Below, piece by piece: positions 48,056 to 53,607 of a DNA stretch of 53,607 nucleotides. How positions within the stretch are numbered: position 1 is the stretch's first letter; each line of letters begins with the position of its first letter. The notes beneath the pieces were generated by a model. It worked only from the letters and a program-made list of their open reading frames with translations. It searched no databases and was not told the origin of the DNA. Position numbers and translations under genes: made by a program. The stretch is from Clostridia bacterium (lineage in GTDB: Bacteria > Bacillota > Clostridia > Oscillospirales > Acutalibacteraceae): assembly GCA_017524165.1 (NCBI GenBank), contig JAFWUH010000004.1, positions 1 through 53,607 on the forward strand, in the 5' to 3' direction.

Positions 48056-49408
48056 TTATTCTTCAAATCCTAAAGTTTCATTGATTTCGTTTTGAAGTTC
48101 AGGTGCAAAACGCTGCAGGATTGTACCGACTGCTTTACCGTCACGCAATTGATCGGTAATTTCAACAAAACGGTTGAAGAAATCACCGTAACCGGTTGCT
48201 AACGGCAAAACGCTCTTTTGGCTGACCATCAATTTTGCCATCTCAAATTGTTTATCGGTCAAGTGTGACATATTTACGCCGTTCAAGGTGCTCTTGCAAG
48301 CGGCGGTCAAATATTCTTCGATGAATGCAGCCCCGCCTTCAATATTAGCGGCATCTTTGCAGAGACCCCAACCGGTGTTGGCAGTATAGTTAATCTGTTC
48401 ACCCTGCGCACTTGGTCCCATTGGGAACGGAACAACACCGATTTCATCGTCAAAGCTTTGCTCATAAAGCAACTGTGTCTGATAGGTCCATCCTTCAAAG
48501 ACCATGGCAACTTTCTTGTTGGCAAAGCCTTCTTTCCACTCCCAGTGTGCGATCTGGATGGAATGATCATTATAGAACATATCCTCAAAGAACTGTAATC
48601 CTTCCGTGACACGCGGATCATTGATATTCAAAACCGGAGAACCATTCTCCATCTTGATCAAATCAGTACCGTTTGCTACAACAAAGATATCATCTTTCCA
48701 TGTTCCGAAACCGAAAATATCATTTACACCGTCATTGTCGGTATCTTCACTCATGGCAAGCGCCGTCTTACGGAAGTTTTCCCAATTCCAAGTGCCTTCC
48801 GCATAAAACTCAGCCGGCGTCTTGACCCCTGCGCGTTTAAACATGCTCTCGTTGTAATAAATACCGTACGGAACCGTGCGGGTCGTCAACGCATAGTGTT
48901 TACCTTTCAAGGAATAGATCCCGTCATTTGAACTCTGGTCGTAAACCGAATTATTCAAATCCGTATGACCGTCAATCGGTTGAATCAAGCTCTTGATTGC
49001 CATTGTCGGCATATCGCTATAGACAACGCTGACAACATCAGGAGCGTCGCCGCTTTGGATTAAGGTAGCCAAACGGGTAAAACGTTGATCCCATAAACAG
49101 GACTCAATCGTTACTTTCCCGCCGTAGCGTTGTTCAAAGGCAGCGATCTGTTTTTTCACTTCGTCGCCCGGCTCATACGGAATAAACACGGTTACATTTG
49201 CATTGGATAGATTTCTCTTTTCAAATCCGAGATTTTCGGACTCTTCCACCGAGCCTTCGGTTAAATCACGCTTTTTCTCTTCAGCTTTACGCACCGAAGT
49301 TGTGCCACTGGTATTGTCGCCCTTATCCTTCTTGGTACATCCGGCAGACAATGCACAAACCATGGCAATTGCCAGTAAAACAGCAATAATTTTTCTCATT
49401 TTTTGCAT
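48056..49408 (-). CDS. Sugar ABC transporter substrate-binding lipoprotein
   Basis: 450 residues, family 1 solute-binding protein (oligosaccharide type). Signal peptide with lipobox LSAGC (Cys24) and a Lys/Asp-rich linker. Typical features are NVTVFIPYEPGDEVKKQIAAFE, the GDAPDVVSV hinge, and late segments WGLCKDAANIEGGAAFIEE. Start ATG 49408 has GAGAGG 7 nt upstream; the extended frame to 49441 lacks one. It lies downstream of its two permeases, an inverted order for this transporter class, and directly upstream of the glycosidase-like lipoprotein (12-nt gap). Probable substrate is an oligosaccharide released by that enzyme. Confidence 0.9.
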   Translation of the reverse strand: MQKMRKIIAVLLAIAMVCALSAGCTKKDKGDNTSGTTSVRKAEEKKRDLTEGSVEESENLGFEKRNLSNANVTVFIPYEPGDEVKKQIAAFEQRYGGKVTIESCLWDQRFTRLATLIQSGDAPDVVSVVYSDMPTMAIKSLIQPIDGHTDLNNSVYDQSSNDGIYSLKGKHYALTTRTVPYGIYYNESMFKRAGVKTPAEFYAEGTWNWENFRKTALAMSEDTDNDGVNDIFGFGTWKDDIFVVANGTDLIKMENGSPVLNINDPRVTEGLQFFEDMFYNDHSIQIAHWEWKEGFANKKVAMVFEGWTYQTQLLYEQSFDDEIGVVPFPMGPSAQGEQINYTANTGWGLCKDAANIEGGAAFIEEYLTAACKSTLNGVNMSHLTDKQFEMAKLMVSQKSVLPLATGYGDFFNRFVEITDQLRDGKAVGTILQRFAPELQNEINETLGFEE

Positions 49409-49482
49409 AATAATTCCTCTCTTTCCGGCGTAGCACGCCATTTGGTTATTTTTCAGGTGAAACCCTGTTTAACCCCAAAATA

Positions 49483-50433
49483 TTATCCGACAATACCGGT
49501 TCGTTCCACGCTTTCGGTAAAGGTCTTTTGACCAAACAGGAACACGACCATCATCGGCGCAATGGACAAAAGCGCACCGGCCTGCATACGAACCTGATTG
49601 AGCATCGGGTTGGTATCGCCGCCGTCTTTCAACCGAAAAACCTCAATTTTCATATCGGCAATCGCGGTAGAAAGGGTTTTCAGTTTCGGTGCTAAAATAC
49701 TGGTGTTATAAGTATCGTTCCAATGCCAAACCAACGAAAACATAAAGACCGTTACCATCACCATCAAAGCATTTGGCAGCATAACGCGAAGATAGGTTTG
49801 TACGGGGTTGCAACCGTCGATCAAAGCGGCATTTTCCAATTCAGAAGGCATCCCGCGGAAAAACTGACGGTAAATAAAAATGAACAACCCCGAACGCAGT
49901 CCCATGCCAAACAAGGCCTGCACCCAAAAAGCCGCCGGTGTGTTAATCAAATTGACCGTCCCGCCAAATAACGAGTAAATCGGAATATGAAAGAATCGGA
50001 AGGTCATATAAAGCGAATTGATAATAGCATGCGGCGGAATAATGATCGTTAAAATAACCAACGAAAACAATATGCCTTTTCCTTTAAACCGAAACCGTGC
50101 AAAGCCATATCCGACCAGTGAACAAATCAACATTTGAATCACCGCGCTGACCACGCTGATGCTGACGGTATTCATTAAGGTTTTGGGATAATTAATCAAA
50201 TCAATCAGCGTTGTAATGTGTTCCATCGTCCAATGCCGGGTAATCCAAATAACTGACGGATTGTAAAGATCCTGCTTAGCGCGGAATGCACTGACGAACA
50301 TATACAGTAAGGGATACAACAGAAGAAAACAGATACCGATCAAGATGATGGCACGAATGATGGGCCAAACCACATGAGAAGCCAAATGCTCCCGCCGTTT
50401 TCTTCTTAAAAAATCTTTTTGTGAATCCTGCAT
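49483..50433 (-). CDS. Sugar ABC transporter permease, MalG type
   Basis: 316 residues, six membrane helices, EAA loop ELENAALIDGCNPVQTYLRV. N-terminal cytosolic Lys/Arg-rich tail (FLRRKRREHLASH). ATG 50433 follows GGGAGG with 6-nt spacing and is 30 nt after the MalF-type permease. Forms a heterodimer with it. The ATPase must come from elsewhere, as is usual for shared MsmK/UgpC-type ATPases. Confidence 0.94.
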   Translation of the reverse strand: MQDSQKDFLRRKRREHLASHVVWPIIRAIILIGICFLLLYPLLYMFVSAFRAKQDLYNPSVIWITRHWTMEHITTLIDLINYPKTLMNTVSISVVSAVIQMLICSLVGYGFARFRFKGKGILFSLVILTIIIPPHAIINSLYMTFRFFHIPIYSLFGGTVNLINTPAAFWVQALFGMGLRSGLFIFIYRQFFRGMPSELENAALIDGCNPVQTYLRVMLPNALMVMVTVFMFSLVWHWNDTYNTSILAPKLKTLSTAIADMKIEVFRLKDGGDTNPMLNQVRMQAGALLSIAPMMVVFLFGQKTFTESVERTGIVG

Positions 50434-50463
50434 ATAAATCCTCCCTTCTCCAATGATTCGGAA

Positions 50464-51357
50464 TTACTTTTCGGTATAGTATGCAAATCGGGATAACAAC
50501 AAGAATACAATACCGATCAGCAGAAATACAACCAAAGAGTACACCACCGAAAGGACCGATGCCCAACCGTATTTCATATCTCTGAAGAGAGATATCACTT
50601 CAGCCATCACCGGATTATCGTAGAATGTAAATGAATCTATAATCGTATAAATTGTATTTAAAATTAAATACGGTGTCAAGAGCGGAAAAGTAATTTTCCA
50701 AAATGTTTGCCAGGCTGTGGCACCTTCCACCGAAGAAACTTCATACAGCGAAGTCGGTATAGCTTGTAATCCTGCTAAAAACAACAGGATCTGCACACCG
50801 GCCTTCCAAATGATATCCATAATACTGTTGACAAAACCGGTTACAAAAGTAACAATTTTATTGCTCAGTCCCATGTTGATCATAGCAGCTTCCAATGCAC
50901 TGCTTTGGAAAATACTGCCCGCCTCTGCCGTCATGGTTTGTGCAAACAAATCTTGCTTAAAGACCTGTAACAATACCCCCGAAGAGACAATGATCGGTAA
51001 TGCAAACAATGCACGAACCAAGGCGCGTCCGTGAAATTTTTGGTTGATCAGCAATGCCGCAAAGATGGAGAAAATCAAAATCAACACAGTTGTACCGATA
51101 GAAGACCATAGATTTTCCAAAATCATTCTGCCGTTATCCGGATTGCGAAAGAACATTTCCTTAATGTTTTCCAACCCAACATACTTAAATATTACTCGAC
51201 CGGATCCAAATTTGATATCCCCGAACATATAACGGATTGTGCTGCAAAGAGGCACTAAAAAGAAAAAAATGATACCGACAATCCACGGAGAAATAAACCC
51301 GATGCCGGTCAGTCCCTGCCGTGTTGTCAGCGAGAGACCCTTTCTCGGCTTTGTCAT
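50464..51357 (-). CDS. Sugar ABC transporter permease, MalF type
   Basis: 297 residues, six membrane helices. GFISPWIVGIIFFFLVPLC opens the first helix, and the EAA-type loop is LYEVSSVEGATAWQTFWKIT. The start ATG overlaps the stop of the DUF5696-type gene (ATGA, 51354-51357). CUT1-class importer subunit. Confidence 0.94.
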   Translation of the reverse strand: MTKPRKGLSLTTRQGLTGIGFISPWIVGIIFFFLVPLCSTIRYMFGDIKFGSGRVIFKYVGLENIKEMFFRNPDNGRMILENLWSSIGTTVLILIFSIFAALLINQKFHGRALVRALFALPIIVSSGVLLQVFKQDLFAQTMTAEAGSIFQSSALEAAMINMGLSNKIVTFVTGFVNSIMDIIWKAGVQILLFLAGLQAIPTSLYEVSSVEGATAWQTFWKITFPLLTPYLILNTIYTIIDSFTFYDNPVMAEVISLFRDMKYGWASVLSVVYSLVVFLLIGIVFLLLSRFAYYTEK

Positions 51358-53597
51358 TGCTCATTGCCTCCTTTCTGCACGCGCGTCCATCCAAGCGGTT
51401 TTACGGTGACATCTCCTGTCACATACGGTTGATCGGAATAGTTTACAAAGACACATTCTCCGTTTTCGTAAATGGTCATTGAGACATCCTTTGCCAGGTT
51501 TTGATGATCCGTGATCGCTTTTGTTTCTAAACCGTCGACCGCTTTTTTCCATTCTTTGTAATAGGCGATCGCCTCGTTTTTCCACATGGCATAGGTCGCA
51601 CCGTACAAATAATTTAACGAAGTAGCGGACAGTTCTTTGTACTCTCCGACAAAGGAAAACTTCAACGAAGATCCGTTTTCAATGGCGCGAAGCATATTGA
51701 TTCTCGGTTCGCCACATAGATTCAGTGATGTGGACGAAATCGACATCAATCCGCGCAGTACCAGCTGAATGAACGGCACAGATTCATCAAACAGATCGTA
51801 GTTGCTGCTCTGGGTCGGCAATTCGGTGGCTACCGATAAATAAGGAAACGCAAACCAATTCGGCGCTTCAGCATAGATTTTTTTGGTTTTAGACGCCTTC
51901 TGAACCGCTTTCCCCATTTCATTTGCCGTTGCTTCCTTGTCGAAATACGGATCACGGAAGTCTGCATAAGGAGCTTTGGTCAAACTGCTCAATGCAACGC
52001 CCGGTACATTGTTCGGCAATGATTGCAATGCTTTTTTTGCGGTAATACCCAATTTTTCTACCTGTAACAGATAGGTAGGCGAAACGGTTGTTTTTTGTGC
52101 TAATGTACTTCGTAAATACGGTAATAACCGAATTGTTTTTTCAGAAATTCCTTTGGCTCCGTTAAAAAAGGAAGAATACCCTATCGCATTCTTTTGGAAG
52201 CGGGAAATTTCTTCGTTCAAATAAACTGTTGCACCCTGCTCCCCGGCTGTTTTCAGAAAATTATTCAATTCTTTTTTACCGCCGGCTGAGGAGGCGGGTT
52301 GAAATCCGGTATGGATCTTATTTTCCAAAGCCCCATGCTTATCCCATCCCAAAAGCCTTACCTCTGCAGATGCTCCGGCAAAATCTTTTAAAATATCTGC
52401 CGATGTTTTAAAATCAGTTAAGCAATATGATTTTTTATGCGGCAACCCAAAGGTATAACCCATTTTGGAAACTGTATTGTAGATATCCAAAATCAACGCG
52501 TTTGCACGATAGTTTTCTTTTAACCCTGCACGAATCAACTTTTCGTGTAAAAGATTTGCCATCTTTGTATACTCTGCGCCGTCGGACAAGAAATCCACAC
52601 CCAACCGAATGGAACCTTTTTCAATACGGTTAACAGCCAGTAATTCATAACTGACCTCCGCATAAGTGCGATCCAAAGCTGTTGCCTTTTCATGATCGCG
52701 GTAAATAAAGTTAAAATAGGCGTTTTCATAGCTTGATTTCAACAGATACGGATCTAAAATCAATCTTGCATTTGCCGCACCTTCTTCAACCAGCGTCAAG
52801 AAGCCGCTGGTACGGTCGCCGTTTTTAAAGCAGGCGCCGATGACCGGCATGGTCAACACTTCGCCGTTTCGGACAACAAACTGACTGCTACTGTATTCAT
52901 CTGCGCCGTAAACATCCTTTGCGTATTGTCCGTAAGAGGACTTTGCCGTGTGAAAATCAACCAGCGCACCCGAGCCGTCCGGTAGAAGGAAGTATCCGTC
53001 ATCCTCAGGCGTTGCGCAACCGAAGAAAGGCAACACAGCAAGTTCCAACAGTTTATAGTCGCCCTTTTCTTCAATGGCATCATAATTGATATACACCGAC
53101 AAGCGACCTTCCTGTAAGGTTATTTCCATCGGAATCGTTATTTTTAATGCCGGAAAATAATACAAAAGGCAAATGCCGTTTTCCATGGCATAAACCGAAA
53201 GACCGTCTTCGATTACACAATAGGAATAGCTGCTGTAGGAAATATCAATATGATTTTCTTTATCCGCTGCCGTTAGGACTAATTGAGAAAGCATATTGGT
53301 ACGATAAGTACCCTTTGCCATTTCGTCTTCTGCGGCGTTGAGAGGATTTGCATAATAGGTTTTCTGCGCGACGGTATCTTCGACTGCAAAATTTCCGGTA
53401 CTCGGATTACAGGAGAGCGTCAGGTTTTGAGTCTGCGCCACCACTTGAAATTCTTTTCCGCCGAGCTGTTTCCCTAACCGGGTTCCGGAAGGAGATGTTT
53501 TTTCTTTTTCAGCCAGCGCGGTCAAACCGACACCGGATATCCAAACAGTCACGGCAGTCAGTATTGCAAAAAAACGATGCATCGAATTGTGTTTCAT
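51354..53597 (-). CDS. DUF5696-type secreted protein of the sugar transport operon
   Basis: 747 residues with a signal peptide (FFAILTAVTVWISGVGLTALA) and no lipobox. N-terminal beta-rich domain (~40-290; FFGCATPEDDGYFLLPDGSGALVDF split by family-type strands) and a C-terminal alpha/beta domain possibly of glycosidase-like fold (~340-700). The features fit DUF5696 proteins that accompany two-permease sugar importers in Clostridia and Paenibacillus. No catalytic activity has been shown and no active site can be pointed to. ATG at 53597 has GAGGA 5 nt upstream, 10 nt from the window edge; an ATG five codons later is less well placed. The promoter and any regulator lie outside. Confidence 0.75.
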   Translation of the reverse strand: MKHNSMHRFFAILTAVTVWISGVGLTALAEKEKTSPSGTRLGKQLGGKEFQVVAQTQNLTLSCNPSTGNFAVEDTVAQKTYYANPLNAAEDEMAKGTYRTNMLSQLVLTAADKENHIDISYSSYSYCVIEDGLSVYAMENGICLLYYFPALKITIPMEITLQEGRLSVYINYDAIEEKGDYKLLELAVLPFFGCATPEDDGYFLLPDGSGALVDFHTAKSSYGQYAKDVYGADEYSSSQFVVRNGEVLTMPVIGACFKNGDRTSGFLTLVEEGAANARLILDPYLLKSSYENAYFNFIYRDHEKATALDRTYAEVSYELLAVNRIEKGSIRLGVDFLSDGAEYTKMANLLHEKLIRAGLKENYRANALILDIYNTVSKMGYTFGLPHKKSYCLTDFKTSADILKDFAGASAEVRLLGWDKHGALENKIHTGFQPASSAGGKKELNNFLKTAGEQGATVYLNEEISRFQKNAIGYSSFFNGAKGISEKTIRLLPYLRSTLAQKTTVSPTYLLQVEKLGITAKKALQSLPNNVPGVALSSLTKAPYADFRDPYFDKEATANEMGKAVQKASKTKKIYAEAPNWFAFPYLSVATELPTQSSNYDLFDESVPFIQLVLRGLMSISSTSLNLCGEPRINMLRAIENGSSLKFSFVGEYKELSATSLNYLYGATYAMWKNEAIAYYKEWKKAVDGLETKAITDHQNLAKDVSMTIYENGECVFVNYSDQPYVTGDVTVKPLGWTRVQKGGNEQ

Positions 53598-53607
53598 CGT
53601 GTTCCTC

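Overview
The window looks like a chromosomal segment of an anaerobic, moderate-GC Gram-positive bacterium of the class Clostridia, probably an Oscillospirales/Ruminococcaceae-like gut or rumen fibre degrader. The reasons are a GlgC+GlgD glycogen pathway, a nusB-xseA-xseB-ispA-dxs-tlyA-nadK-argR-recN cluster, a sigma-H-like factor, DUF975/DUF421/DUF4363 proteins, GGAGG ribosome sites and dockerin modules. No insertion sequence, prophage or CRISPR array was seen.

Layout. 1-2040: divergent Fe-S assembly locus (iscS and a truncated iscU on minus, an Rrf2/IscR-like regulator on plus) with a repeated operator inside both promoters. 2156-6589: DUF975 membrane protein, a VWA protein with an HTH-type companion, luxS, and an unusual ATPase-like/dicarboxylate-carrier fusion. 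6839-6925: tRNA-Leu(CAA). 7026-16622: a compact housekeeping operon from nusB to tyrS, nearly every gene overlapping or abutting the next, divergent from purB (16801-18237).

18395-25122 is the most unusual region. Two cassettes each consist of a large secreted modular protein with a near-identical C-terminal region, followed at once by a 55-residue glycine-rich peptide gene. The last 38 residues of the two peptides are identical although 17 of the 38 codons differ, so the amino-acid sequence is under strong selection. The second cassette continues, with a 4-bp ATGA overlap, into a secreted protein carrying a dockerin-like repeat.

25365-32035: a lone MazF-type toxin, then the glgC-glgD-glgA-uppP operon behind a structured leader, a zinc-ribbon protein and a sigma-H-like factor. 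32223-40614 (plus, except a CorC-like pair on minus): phosphoglucomutase, TraX-like protein, DUF421/DUF4363 pair, and an amino-acid ABC transporter whose binding protein has its two lobes in circularly permuted order. 40674-53597 (all minus): a polysaccharide-utilisation operon made of a DUF5696-type protein, two sugar permeases, a sugar-binding lipoprotein, two paralogous glycosidase-like/beta-helix proteins (one a lipoprotein, one with an internal dockerin) and an SGNH esterase. Its promoter lies beyond the right edge and it carries no ATPase gene.

All coordinates, motifs and codon comparisons were read by eye. Family names rest on recognised motifs, not on searches.
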